Source of the DNA: Actinobacteria bacterium UBA6100
Lineage (GTDB): Bacteria > Actinomycetota > Coriobacteriia > Anaerosomatales > Anaerosomataceae
Direction of reading: 5' to 3'
Length of the DNA: 64,000 bases
Assembly (NCBI GenBank): GCA_002423585.1
Contig: DIWS01000017.1
Location: 694 to 64,693, forward strand
Shown: one piece after another, positions 26,442 through 34,910 of the stretch
Position numbering within the stretch: the stretch's first letter is position 1
Layout of the letters: every line of letters begins with the position of its first letter
Made by a program: the position numbers and the translations under genes
The notes under the pieces: generated by a model
The model's input: only the letters and a program-made list of their open reading frames with translations
Told to the model about the DNA's origin: nothing
Database searches by the model: none

Positions 26442-29400
26442 CTACGCATCCCACACGGAGTCGGCGCCGAGCAGCTCCTTGAGCTCCGCGTGCAGCCCCG
26501 ACGCCGCCGCGTTCACTCTGTACTCATCCCCCATCTTGAGCTGCTTCGCCCCCGCCGGCGTGCGCATCTCCACCTGCACGCAGTCACGCCCGGGGTACCG
26601 TGCCAGGATCTCCTTGAAGCGCGTCCCGCCGCCGTTGCTGAGGAGGTCGAGGTCAGCACGCACCATGAGCGTACCCGGCGGGCGCTCGAACTGCCCGTTC
26701 TCCGAGAGCGGCTCCACCTCATGGACGATCAGCTTCAACCCGCGGTCGGACCGCTCGATCTTCGCCCGCATCCGCACCACAGCGTCGAGCGCCAGCACCT
26801 CACGGTACTTCTCGTAGACCTGCGGGAAGAGCACGCCCTCCATCGAACCTTCGAGATCCTCGAGGGTGAAGGTAGCCATGAGCTTGCCCGCCTTGGTGGC
26901 GATGCGGTCGAACGCCGAGACGATGCCCGCGAACCACCCGTTCTGGCCGTCGCGGAACTCGTCGGTGGCGCCGAGCGAGATGGTGCGCGCCGCTTCGATC
27001 GTGCCCGCGATCTCGCGTAGCGGATGGTCCGAGACGTAGATGCCGAGCATCTCCTTCTCGAACTTGAGCTTGATGCCCTTCTCCCACTCGTCGTCGTTGG
27101 GTGGTGGCACCTCGTCGGCCAGGCCGTGCTCCTCGGCGGCGAACATATCGAACATCGACGTCTGGCCGGAGTCCGCATCCTTCTGCTTCTTGACCGCCGA
27201 ATCCACCGCACAGTCCATGAGGGAGAGCAGCTGCTTGCGCGTGTAGCCGGTGGAGTCGAACGCCCCGGCCTTGATGAGCGCCTCGAGTGTCTTCTTGTTG
27301 GCCTGCTTCATGTCGACCCGGTTGCAGAAGTCGTGGAGCGACGAGAAGGACCCGTCTTCCTTGCGCTGGGCGACGATCGTGTCGACCACGCCCTCGCCCA
27401 CGTTGCGGATGCCGGCGAGGCCGAAGCGGATGGCCCCCTCCACCGCCGTGAAGTCCTTGCCCGAGGAGTTCACGTCAGGCGGCAGGACCTTCATGCCGGC
27501 CTGGTTGCAGGCGGCGATGTACTTGACGATGGTCTCGCTCTTGCCCGTGTAGCTCGTGAGCACGGCGGCCATGTACTCGAGCGGGTAGTGCGCCTTGAGG
27601 TACGCCGTCTGGTACGAGACCAGCCCGTACGCCGCGGCGTGACTCTTGTTGAAGGCGTACTCGCCGAACTTGCGCATGTCGGACCACACGCGCTCGGCCA
27701 CTCTGAGGTCGTAGCCGCGCTCGCTCGCACCGGCCATGAACTCCGGCTCGAGCGCGTCGACGATCTCCATCTTCTTCTTGCCCATGCCCTTGCGGAGCTT
27801 GTCCGCCTTGGCGGCCGTGAAGCCGCCCATCTCCATGGCGATACGCATGGCCTGCTCCTGGTACACGATCAGGCCGTACGTCTCCTCGAGGATGTGCTTG
27901 ATGCGGTCGTCGTAGTACGCGATCGCTGTCTTGCCGTGCTTGCGCGCGATGAAGTCGGGGATCGAGTCCATCGGGCCGGGCCGGAAGAGCGCCACCACCG
28001 CTACGAGGTCGGCGAAGCACGTGGGCTTGAGCTCGCGGAGCACGCGCTTCATGCCCGCCGACTCCACCTGGAACACGCCGTCCGAGTCCGCGCGCTGCAA
28101 CATCGCCCACGTGTCCCGGTCGTCCATCGGGATGTCATCGAGGTCGATCGTGACACCGTGATGCTCCTCGATCGCCGAGACGGCCTTGGCCAGTACCGTC
28201 AACGTGCGGAGGCCGAGGAAGTCCATCTTGAGCAGGCCGAGGTCCGCGATCACGGTGCCCTCGTACTGGGTGATGACCGAGCCGCCCTTGGTGTCGAGCT
28301 TGACCGGCGTGTAGTAATGCAGCGGATCGCGGCAGATCACCACGGCGGCGGCGTGGATACCCTCGCCGCGCACGACGTTCTCGAGCGACAGCGCCGCGTC
28401 GATGATGCGCTTGGTGTCCGCATCGCCCTGGTAGGTGTCCTTGAGATCGCCGTTGTCGCGGAGTGCGATCGTGAGGTCCGAGACGTCCTTGCCGTCGCTC
28501 GGCTTGCGGTCGATGCGCTCGGGGACCAGCTTCGCCACCTTGTCGGGGATCGAGTACGGGTAGCCGAGCACGCGGCCGGCGTCCCGGATGGCCGCGCGCG
28601 CCTTCATCGTGGAATACGTGATGATCTGCGCGACGCGGTCCTCGCCGTACTTCTGGCGCACGTAGTCGATGACGTCGAGCCTGCGCTCGTCGTCGAAGTC
28701 GATATCGATATCGGGCATCTCGGTACGCTCGGGATTGAGGAAGCGCTCGAACAGCAACCCGTGCTCGAGCGGGTCGAGGTTGGTGATGCCGAGCGCGTAG
28801 CTGATGATCGATCCGGCGGCAGAACCTCGGCCCGGCCCTACGCCGATACCGTTGTCCTTCGCCCACTTAACGAAGTCGGCGACGATCAGGAAATACGCCG
28901 AGATGCCCTTGCCCGTGACCACCTCGAGCTCGTGTTCGAGTCGCTCGAGGGCATCCGGCGGCACGGGCGTGCCGAAACGCTTCTCGAGACCCCGCATGCA
29001 CTCGGAGCGCAGGAAGTCGGGCTCGCTTGAGCCGTCCTCGGGCTCGAACTTCGGCAGGATGATACGGTCGAACTCGAGCTCGATCTCGCACTCGGCGGCG
29101 ATGTCCACGGTGTTCGACAGCGCCTCGGGGTAGCCCGAGAGCGCGGCAGCCATCTCGTCGGCCGTCTTGAGGTAGAACTGGTCGGAGGAGAAGCGCATGC
29201 GGCTCACGTCGTCGACCGTGGAGCCGGTGCCCACGCACAGCAGCAGGTCCTGGGCCTTGGCGTCCTCGGCCATCACGTAGTGGATGTCGTTGGTGCCCAC
29301 CAGGCCCACGCCCATCTCACCCGCCATGCGCGCGATCTCGGCTGTGAGCTGCGACTGCGACACCCCGTTGTCCGCCACGATGCCCTGCTCCTGGATCTCC

Positions 29401-29909
29401 AGGTAGAAGTCGCTGCCGAAGATGCCCGCGTACGTCTCGGCCCAGCGGCGCGCCTCGGCGAGATCGCCACGCTCGATCGACTTGCTCACGATGCCGCTCA
29501 TGCACGCCGAGGTGCAGATGAGGCCCTCGCTGTGCTCCTGCAGCAGCTCGAGGTCGACGCGCGGCTTGTAGTAGAAGCCGTGTGTGGACGCCTCGCTGAC
29601 GATGGCCATCAGGTTGCGGTAGCCGGTCTCGTTCTTGGCGAGCAACAACAGGTGGTAGAGCGCCTGCTTGCCCTCGCGCTTGAAGCGCGAGTCGGGCGTG
29701 AAGTACGTCTCGCAGCCGATAATCGGCTTGATGCCCGCCTTCTTCGCGGCCCGGTAGAACTCGACGGCCCCGTACATGGCGCCATGGTCGGTGAGCGCGA
29801 GCGAGTCCTGGCCCACCTCGGCGGCACGTGCGACCAGCCGCGAGATGCGCGCGTGCCCGTCGAGGAGCGAGTACTCCGAATGGGTGTGCAGATGAACGAA
29901 ACCTGACAT
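26442..29909 (-). CDS. dnaE: DNA polymerase III alpha subunit
   Basis: An 1155-residue replicative polymerase of the DnaE1 type. Order: PHP domain (FVHLHTHSEYSLLDG at the N terminus, ALTDHGAMYG), polymerase palm with catalytic aspartates in PDIDIDFDDERR (about residue 400), GVGPGRGSAAGS, a helix-hairpin-helix region, and a C-terminal OB fold (WFAGIVSAFDRIATKAGKLM) with the VLFPQVYEKY strand. The ATG at 29909 gives the usual MSGFVHLHTHSEYS; a GTG at 29927 in frame would add six residues and overlap the YerC-type gene. It replicates the chromosome in the beta-clamp holoenzyme. Confidence 0.97.
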   Translation of the reverse strand: MSGFVHLHTHSEYSLLDGHARISRLVARAAEVGQDSLALTDHGAMYGAVEFYRAAKKAGIKPIIGCETYFTPDSRFKREGKQALYHLLLLAKNETGYRNLMAIVSEASTHGFYYKPRVDLELLQEHSEGLICTSACMSGIVSKSIERGDLAEARRWAETYAGIFGSDFYLEIQEQGIVADNGVSQSQLTAEIARMAGEMGVGLVGTNDIHYVMAEDAKAQDLLLCVGTGSTVDDVSRMRFSSDQFYLKTADEMAAALSGYPEALSNTVDIAAECEIELEFDRIILPKFEPEDGSSEPDFLRSECMRGLEKRFGTPVPPDALERLEHELEVVTGKGISAYFLIVADFVKWAKDNGIGVGPGRGSAAGSIISYALGITNLDPLEHGLLFERFLNPERTEMPDIDIDFDDERRLDVIDYVRQKYGEDRVAQIITYSTMKARAAIRDAGRVLGYPYSIPDKVAKLVPERIDRKPSDGKDVSDLTIALRDNGDLKDTYQGDADTKRIIDAALSLENVVRGEGIHAAAVVICRDPLHYYTPVKLDTKGGSVITQYEGTVIADLGLLKMDFLGLRTLTVLAKAVSAIEEHHGVTIDLDDIPMDDRDTWAMLQRADSDGVFQVESAGMKRVLRELKPTCFADLVAVVALFRPGPMDSIPDFIARKHGKTAIAYYDDRIKHILEETYGLIVYQEQAMRIAMEMGGFTAAKADKLRKGMGKKKMEIVDALEPEFMAGASERGYDLRVAERVWSDMRKFGEYAFNKSHAAAYGLVSYQTAYLKAHYPLEYMAAVLTSYTGKSETIVKYIAACNQAGMKVLPPDVNSSGKDFTAVEGAIRFGLAGIRNVGEGVVDTIVAQRKEDGSFSSLHDFCNRVDMKQANKKTLEALIKAGAFDSTGYTRKQLLSLMDCAVDSAVKKQKDADSGQTSMFDMFAAEEHGLADEVPPPNDDEWEKGIKLKFEKEMLGIYVSDHPLREIAGTIEAARTISLGATDEFRDGQNGWFAGIVSAFDRIATKAGKLMATFTLEDLEGSMEGVLFPQVYEKYREVLALDAVVRMRAKIERSDRGLKLIVHEVEPLSENGQFERPPGTLMVRADLDLLSNGGGTRFKEILARYPGRDCVQVEMRTPAGAKQLKMGDEYRVNAAASGLHAELKELLGADSVWDA

Positions 29910-29913
29910 TACG

Positions 29914-30231
29914 CTACTGGTCGCCACCTTCGGCGCCCTCGAGCGGGCCGAGGCGGTCGATCACGATGCGATAACCCTCGGCTCCGTAGTTCAGGCTGCG
30001 GCTGACGCGGCTGATGGTGGTTGACGACGCGCCGGTGAGCTCCTGGATGCGAGTGTAATGCTCGCCGGCATCGAGCCTGCGGGCCACCTCGAGCCGCTGC
30101 GCAAGGTCCTGGATCTCGCGGATGGTGGCGACGTCCTGGAGGAACGCGTAGCGCTCGTCCGCCGTCTCGAGCGCGCCGAACGCCGCGAGCAGGGCCTCTA
30201 CATCGGGGGTGCGCAGACGGTCGGCGGACAT
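29914..30231 (-). CDS. YerC/YecD family TrpR-like DNA-binding protein
   Basis: A 105-residue protein with the TrpR-superfamily helix-turn-helix of the YerC/YecD group: FLQDVATIREIQDLAQRLEVARRLDAGEHYTRIQELTGASSTTISRVSRSLNYG. Such proteins bind DNA as dimers, and their regulon is mostly uncharacterised. The ATG at 30231, with GGGGGAG upstream, gives a length matching the family; upstream ATGs at 30252 and 30291 are possible. It ends four bases before dnaE and is likely co-transcribed. Confidence 0.85.
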   Translation of the reverse strand: MSADRLRTPDVEALLAAFGALETADERYAFLQDVATIREIQDLAQRLEVARRLDAGEHYTRIQELTGASSTTISRVSRSLNYGAEGYRIVIDRLGPLEGAEGGDQ

Positions 30232-30357
30232 CGCTGAGAGCTCCCCCTTCATGTGGGCCCGGGACGCAAGATGGTGTGTCCATACTAGCACCGGGCCGCG
30301 ACATGATGGGGTGCCGACAAGCCGAGAGGCGGTCCTTTCCGACAGGCGGTAAGCGCG

Positions 30358-30759
30358 CTACCCGAGCAGCTGCGCGCCCTCGATGCGGCCGTGCGCCCGA
30401 CGATCCGCCGAGAGCATCCTGCAGCCCAGACGCTCGGCGAGAGCAGGTGCGGCTGCGTCGTATACAGTGCAGCCATACCGTCCGGCGATCTCGAGGGTGG
30501 CATCGATCAGAACCCGATCCGAACCTGCCACGAGCACGCCGGCATCCTGCAGACCAGCCCAAACCGCGCGAGCCTGACCGATGCCGAAGAGCCTACGAGC
30601 CACATCGAGCACCTCGTGCGGGAATACGGCCGGCACCACGACCCGCAACTCGCCCTCACCGAGGCGTTCGATCAGCGCGCGCGCTTCCGCGGACCCTGGT
30701 TCATCTTTGAACCACTTCACACCCACTGAAGCGTCGAGCACGACAGTCTCCGGAGTCAC
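30358..30759 (-). CDS. VapC-type PIN-domain ribonuclease toxin
   Basis: A 133-residue PIN protein with four acidic residues at the expected places: D9 (VVLDASV), E49 (PHEVLDVARR), D101 (VYDAAAPALAE) and D119 (LSADRR). VapC toxins are magnesium-dependent RNases, often cutting tRNA or rRNA. It starts at GTG 30759, overlapping the antitoxin stop as GTGA, so toxin translation is coupled to antitoxin. All catalytic residues are present and the toxin should be active. Confidence 0.92.
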   Translation of the reverse strand: MTPETVVLDASVGVKWFKDEPGSAEARALIERLGEGELRVVVPAVFPHEVLDVARRLFGIGQARAVWAGLQDAGVLVAGSDRVLIDATLEIAGRYGCTVYDAAAPALAERLGCRMLSADRRAHGRIEGAQLLG

Positions 30760-31043
30760 CGCTCGTCACGGACCTCGAGCGGCCCACGCGACTCCCGCAG
30801 GATGTCGAGCACTGGCCGCTTGTCAAGCGGGTCCAGCTTCTGCAGCGAGTCCAGAAGACAGAGCACGCCATCAGCAGCCTCTCGATGAAGCCGCGCTGCG
30901 TGTGTGGCCTCGCGATCCCACAGATACTGCGCCGTGGCCTCGCGGACCAGGGAGCTGCGGGACACGCCCTCCGCGGCGGAGAGTCGGTCTATCTCGCTCA
31001 CCAACTCCGCGGGCAGAGAGACCGTGATCTTCTCGACCGGCAT
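30756..31043 (-). CDS. VapB-like ribbon-helix-helix antitoxin
   Basis: A 95-residue protein. Residues 1-41 form a ribbon-helix-helix DNA-binding domain (KITVSLPAELVSEIDRLSAAEGVSRSSLVREATAQYL). The C-terminal half should wrap around and neutralise VapC. The ATG at 31043 has AGGTAGGAG four bases upstream. The inverted repeat and promoter just upstream are probably its own operator, giving autoregulation. Confidence 0.9.
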   Translation of the reverse strand: MPVEKITVSLPAELVSEIDRLSAAEGVSRSSLVREATAQYLWDREATHAARLHREAADGVLCLLDSLQKLDPLDKRPVLDILRESRGPLEVRDER

Positions 31044-31060
31044 GGGCTCCTACCTTTCGG

Positions 31061-31103
31061 TCATACCAATCGGTATGATACCCGGGCCGTCGATCCGCGT
31101 CAA
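31061..31103 (-). promoter_or_regulatory. vapBC promoter with overlapping operator
   Basis: TTGACG (31103-31098) and TATCAT (31080-31075) are spaced by exactly 17 bases, a near-consensus promoter. The inverted repeat TCATACC-aatc-GGTATGA (31061-31078) overlaps the -10 box and lies about 18-35 bases before the antitoxin ATG, as expected for an autorepressing toxin-antitoxin operator. Confidence 0.8.
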
Positions 31104-31115
31104 ACCGGACGGACG

Positions 31116-31871
31116 TCACACCACGTGATTGACGAGGCTCCCGACGCCTTCGATGCGCACCTCGATCACATCCCCGGCCCGGATCGGCCCGATGCCGGAA
31201 GGCGTGCCGGTGAGCACGATGTCCCCCGGCAGGAGCGTCATGACGTTGCTCACGAAGCTCAACAGCTCGTACGGGCTGAAGATCATGTCCGAGGTCCGCG
31301 CCGACTGGCGCCGCTCGCCGTTCACATACGACTCCACGAGCAGGTCGGTGGGGTCGACGTCGGTCTCCACCCAGGGCCCGAGCGGGCAGAACGTGTCGAA
31401 GCCCTTGGCGCGCGTCCACTGCCCATCGCGCTTCTGCAGCACACGGTTCGTGATGTCGTTGCCGCACGTGTAGCCGAGGATGTGAGACGGAGCCTCGGCG
31501 GGAGTGATGTTGTGCGTCCGGCGACCCACCACGATCGCGAGTTCGGCTTCGTAGTCCACCGAGTCGAACCCCTTCGGGATGCGGATCTCCGCACCGTGGC
31601 CGATCACCGCCGTGGGCGGCTTCAGGAAGATGACCGGCTCCTCGGGGAGGTCGTGGCCCATCTCCTCTGCGTGCGCGCGGTAGTTGATGCCGGCGCATAC
31701 GATCTTGGTGGGGATGGCGGGGGCGAGCAGCTGCGCCTGCGGGAGCGGCACGAGCCCCTCGGTCTCCCAGGCCGCGAACGGCTCATCGGAGATCAGGGTC
31801 ACCATGCTCTCGTCGGCAAGGCCGTAGCGCACGTCCTCATCATGGAATATGCGAACGACGCGCACGAGCAT
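31116..31871 (-). CDS. Fumarylacetoacetate hydrolase family protein
   Basis: A 251-residue FAH-fold enzyme. The metal ligands are seen in VDYEAELAIVVG (Glu) and GNDITNRVLQ (Asp), with KIVCAGINYRAHAEEM before them and LLPGDIVLTGTPSGIGPI near the end. Members hydrolyse or decarboxylate 2,4-diketo or oxaloacetate-type acids, and single-domain bacterial members are often oxaloacetate decarboxylase or ureidoglycolate-like enzymes. The exact substrate cannot be told. It is followed by an MFS gene after 80 bases in the upstream direction and precedes the vapBC promoter. Confidence 0.88.
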   Translation of the reverse strand: MLVRVVRIFHDEDVRYGLADESMVTLISDEPFAAWETEGLVPLPQAQLLAPAIPTKIVCAGINYRAHAEEMGHDLPEEPVIFLKPPTAVIGHGAEIRIPKGFDSVDYEAELAIVVGRRTHNITPAEAPSHILGYTCGNDITNRVLQKRDGQWTRAKGFDTFCPLGPWVETDVDPTDLLVESYVNGERRQSARTSDMIFSPYELLSFVSNVMTLLPGDIVLTGTPSGIGPIRAGDVIEVRIEGVGSLVNHVV

Positions 31872-31951
31872 CCCCTCTCCGACACCGGGTCACCTCTTAC
31901 CAGCGGAGTTCCACTGCAGCGACGATATTCCTGCCGAGTGCCCCGCCGGTC

Positions 31952-33184
31952 TCACACAGATTCAGGCTCGAGCTCCGCGTGCACGATGCCGTTGTCGCGG
32001 CGCGCGCGGTCGAGCGAGCGCGCGGTGCCCAGACTCCCCAGCGCGGCCACGGCGACGAGCACGCCACCGGCGATGAGCGTCTGCTGGATGCCGATCGTGG
32101 CCGCGAGCGTCGGCACGAAAGCGAGGGGCAACAACTCGCCCGCGCCCCGGTGCCACTGGGCCGTGCCGACGATGCGCCCCACGTACTCGTGCGGCGAGTC
32201 GAGGTGCATGAGCGTACGCAACAGCGGCTCCTCGGCGCCGATGATGAAGCCCCAGATCATCGCGCCGATGGCGATCAGCCGAAGATCGGTGGAGCCCACG
32301 TACAGGATCGAGCCGAGGCCGGCGAACGCCGTGAACACCGCCAGTCCGCGCGCGGTCACCAGCTTCTGCGGGAGGCGCGGCAGCATCGACGCACCCAAGA
32401 CGAGGCCCATGCCGAAGACCGTGTTCATCCAGCCGAGCCACTCCACGCCCACGCCCACCACATCGCGGTAGAACAGCGACTCGAGCGCCTGGAAGCCGCC
32501 GAAGCCGAACCACACGGCCGAGCCGAGCAGGATGTAGTAGCGCAGAGAGCGCGTCGTATACGCCATCTTGAGGCCGTCGGTGAAGTCGGCCCATGCGTTG
32601 CCGGCAACGTGCGGTCGCGGAGTCTCGTCGATGCGGACGTTCCACGCCACCACGGCCGCGACCACGGATGCCACCGCCATCACCCAGAACACCGAGCGCA
32701 TGCCGAACAGGTTGGAGATGAGCGCGCCAAGCGCAGGGCCCATGACGAACCCGATCGAACTGCCGGTCTCGATATACGCGTTCGCGCGCTCGAGCTCCTT
32801 TCGGCCCTCGGTGATGTATGGCGCGAACGACGCGCCCGCCGTCCACGTCGGAACGCCGAAGAGCGAGAAGAGCGCCGAACCTACGATGAACAGCGGGAAC
32901 GTCGGAGCGACCATCATCCACAGCACCGGAGGGATCGAGCCGATCTCTGCCCAGAACATGACCTTACGTGGTCCGAAACGGTCGATGAGCACGCCCGCGC
33001 CGAGCGAGCCGGCGATCGCGGCCACACCGTTGATCGCCGACATGATCGCGAGCTGGCGCGGCGTGCACTCGAAGATGTACGCCGCAGTCCCCATGGTCCC
33101 GATGAACCATACGGCGGTGCCACCCAGACGGGAGATGAATCGCGCGGCGACGACCAGCGCGAGATTACGGTTCGAGCGGATCAC
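31952..33184 (-). CDS. Major facilitator superfamily exporter
   Basis: A 410-residue protein with about twelve membrane segments, of the MFS drug-exporter style (MFS_3-like). The motif A-like loop AGVLIDRFGPRKVMFWAEIG lies between helices 2 and 3, and FVMGPALGALI in helix 5. It starts at GTG 33184 (MIRSNRNLALVV). The substrate is unknown. It is next to the FAH-family enzyme on the same strand, with no clear functional link. Confidence 0.85.
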   Translation of the reverse strand: MIRSNRNLALVVAARFISRLGGTAVWFIGTMGTAAYIFECTPRQLAIMSAINGVAAIAGSLGAGVLIDRFGPRKVMFWAEIGSIPPVLWMMVAPTFPLFIVGSALFSLFGVPTWTAGASFAPYITEGRKELERANAYIETGSSIGFVMGPALGALISNLFGMRSVFWVMAVASVVAAVVAWNVRIDETPRPHVAGNAWADFTDGLKMAYTTRSLRYYILLGSAVWFGFGGFQALESLFYRDVVGVGVEWLGWMNTVFGMGLVLGASMLPRLPQKLVTARGLAVFTAFAGLGSILYVGSTDLRLIAIGAMIWGFIIGAEEPLLRTLMHLDSPHEYVGRIVGTAQWHRGAGELLPLAFVPTLAATIGIQQTLIAGGVLVAVAALGSLGTARSLDRARRDNGIVHAELEPESV

Positions 33185-33269
33185 GGGCGGTACACTTTCT
33201 CGAGCGACGGTGCGTAGGCTGAGGGGCGCCGATGCAGCAGTCTATACGAAACACACGCGCAGATATACG

Positions 33270-34838
33270 CTACGGCGTCGTTCTCGGGTGCGAAAGGCCG
33301 AAATCGATCGAATCAGCGAGCGCCTGCCACGACGCCTCGATGATGTTCTCGGAGACGCCGACGGTGCCCCAGCTCTTCTCCCCGTCCTCGCTCTCGATGA
33401 GAACGCGGGTGACCGCGCCGGTCCCCTTGCTCTCGTCGAGCACGCGCACCTTGAAGTCGGAGAGCTCGATATCGCTGAGCGCGGGGTAGAACTCGCCGAT
33501 GGCGAGCCGGAGTGCGCTATCAAGCGCGTTCACGGGGCCGTTGCCCTCGGCAGTGGCGATGAAGCGCCTCCCACCCACGTGGATCTTCACCGTCGCCTCG
33601 GTCATCACCTTGCCGTCCTCGCGCTTCTCCATCAGGCATCGGAAGCTCTCCAGGGTGAAGAACGGCTCGTAGGTGCCGAGCTCCTTCTTCAGCATGACCT
33701 CGAGTGAGGCGTCCGCCGCCTCGAACGAGTACCCGCGGTGCTCGAGGTCCTTGATGCCGTCGAGCACGCGCGTGACCGTCGACTGATCGCCGGTGAGGTC
33801 GATGCCGAGCTCGGCGGCCTTCATCGTGAGCGAGGCGCGGCCAGCAAGTTCGCTCACCACCACGCGGGCGAGGTTGCCCACGCGCGCCGGCTCGATGTGC
33901 TCGTACGCCTCGGGCAACCGGGCGGCCGCGCTCGCATGCACCCCGCCCTTGTGCGCGAAGGCGCTCGCGCCCACGTACGGCTGGTGCGGGTTGGGCGCCA
34001 CGTTCGCGGTCTCGGCGATGAAGTGCGAGACCTCGGTGAGCAGTCGCAGCTGATCGGCCGAGATGCAGTCGTCGCCCATCTTCAGCACGAGCGATGCGAT
34101 GATCGACATGAGATCGGCGTTGCCGGCGCGCTCGCCGTAGCCGTTGGCGGTGCCCTGGACGTGCGTGCAGCCGGCGTCGATCGCCACGAGCGAGTTCGCC
34201 ACCGCGCACGCCGCATCGTTGTGCGCGTGGATGCCGAGAGTCACACCCGGGAGCGCGCCTGACACCTCTCGCACGACGCGTGCCACCACGTGCGGCAGCG
34301 TGCCGCCGTTCGTGTCGCAGAGCACCACCGCGTCCGCACCGGCCTCGGTCGCCGCCCGGCACACCTCGAGCGCGTACGCGGCATTGGCCGCGTAGCCGTC
34401 GAAGAAGTGCTCGGCATCGAAGAACACCGTCCGCCCCGCACTCTTGAGGTGTGCCACGCTGTCTCGCACCATCCGCACGTTCTCTTCGAGCGTCGCGTTG
34501 AGCGCCTCGGTCACGTGCAGGTCCCATGCCTTGCCGAAGATGCAGAGCGCCGCGCAGCCCGTATCGAGCAGCGCGCGCAGGCCCTCGTCCCCGGCGGCGG
34601 GCACGCCCTTGCGGCAGGTGGTGCCGAAGGCGGTGATGGTGGCAGCAGCCAACTCGAGCGAGGCCGCGCGCTCGAAGAACTCCATGTCCTTCGGATTCGA
34701 GCCGGGGAACCCGCCCTCGATGTAGTGAACACCCAGGTCGTCGAGGCGCGCGGCGATGCGCAGCTTGTCGTCGACGGAGAGCGACATCCCCTCACGCTGG
34801 GTGCCGTCACGAAGCGTGGTGTCGTACAGGGTCACCAT
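33270..34838 (-). CDS. cimA: (R)-citramalate synthase
   Basis: A 522-residue homologue of 2-isopropylmalate synthase of the CimA class. It has the DRE-TIM metallolyase barrel with LYDTTLRDGTQREGMSLS, VLCDTNGGTLP and GIHAHNDAACAVANS, followed by a LeuA-type allosteric domain (TVKIHVGGRRFIATAEGNGPVNALDSALR). It condenses pyruvate with acetyl-CoA, starting a threonine-independent route to 2-oxobutyrate and isoleucine. The TTLRDGTQREG form and lack of the LeuA-specific DGEQSPG support CimA; a true leuA is at 55120-56679. Confidence 0.92.
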   Translation of the reverse strand: MVTLYDTTLRDGTQREGMSLSVDDKLRIAARLDDLGVHYIEGGFPGSNPKDMEFFERAASLELAAATITAFGTTCRKGVPAAGDEGLRALLDTGCAALCIFGKAWDLHVTEALNATLEENVRMVRDSVAHLKSAGRTVFFDAEHFFDGYAANAAYALEVCRAATEAGADAVVLCDTNGGTLPHVVARVVREVSGALPGVTLGIHAHNDAACAVANSLVAIDAGCTHVQGTANGYGERAGNADLMSIIASLVLKMGDDCISADQLRLLTEVSHFIAETANVAPNPHQPYVGASAFAHKGGVHASAAARLPEAYEHIEPARVGNLARVVVSELAGRASLTMKAAELGIDLTGDQSTVTRVLDGIKDLEHRGYSFEAADASLEVMLKKELGTYEPFFTLESFRCLMEKREDGKVMTEATVKIHVGGRRFIATAEGNGPVNALDSALRLAIGEFYPALSDIELSDFKVRVLDESKGTGAVTRVLIESEDGEKSWGTVGVSENIIEASWQALADSIDFGLSHPRTTP

Positions 34839-34910
34839 GGCGGTCTGTCCTTCCGGCGGTGCAGTACACCCGGTAACGGTTGATTGTAACCGAAGGCGCC
34901 GATCCCACGC

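Noticed and set aside
33270..34838. A second 2-isopropylmalate synthase (leuA)
   Set aside because: The catalytic motif is of the citramalate-synthase form and a canonical leuA is present at 55120-56679.
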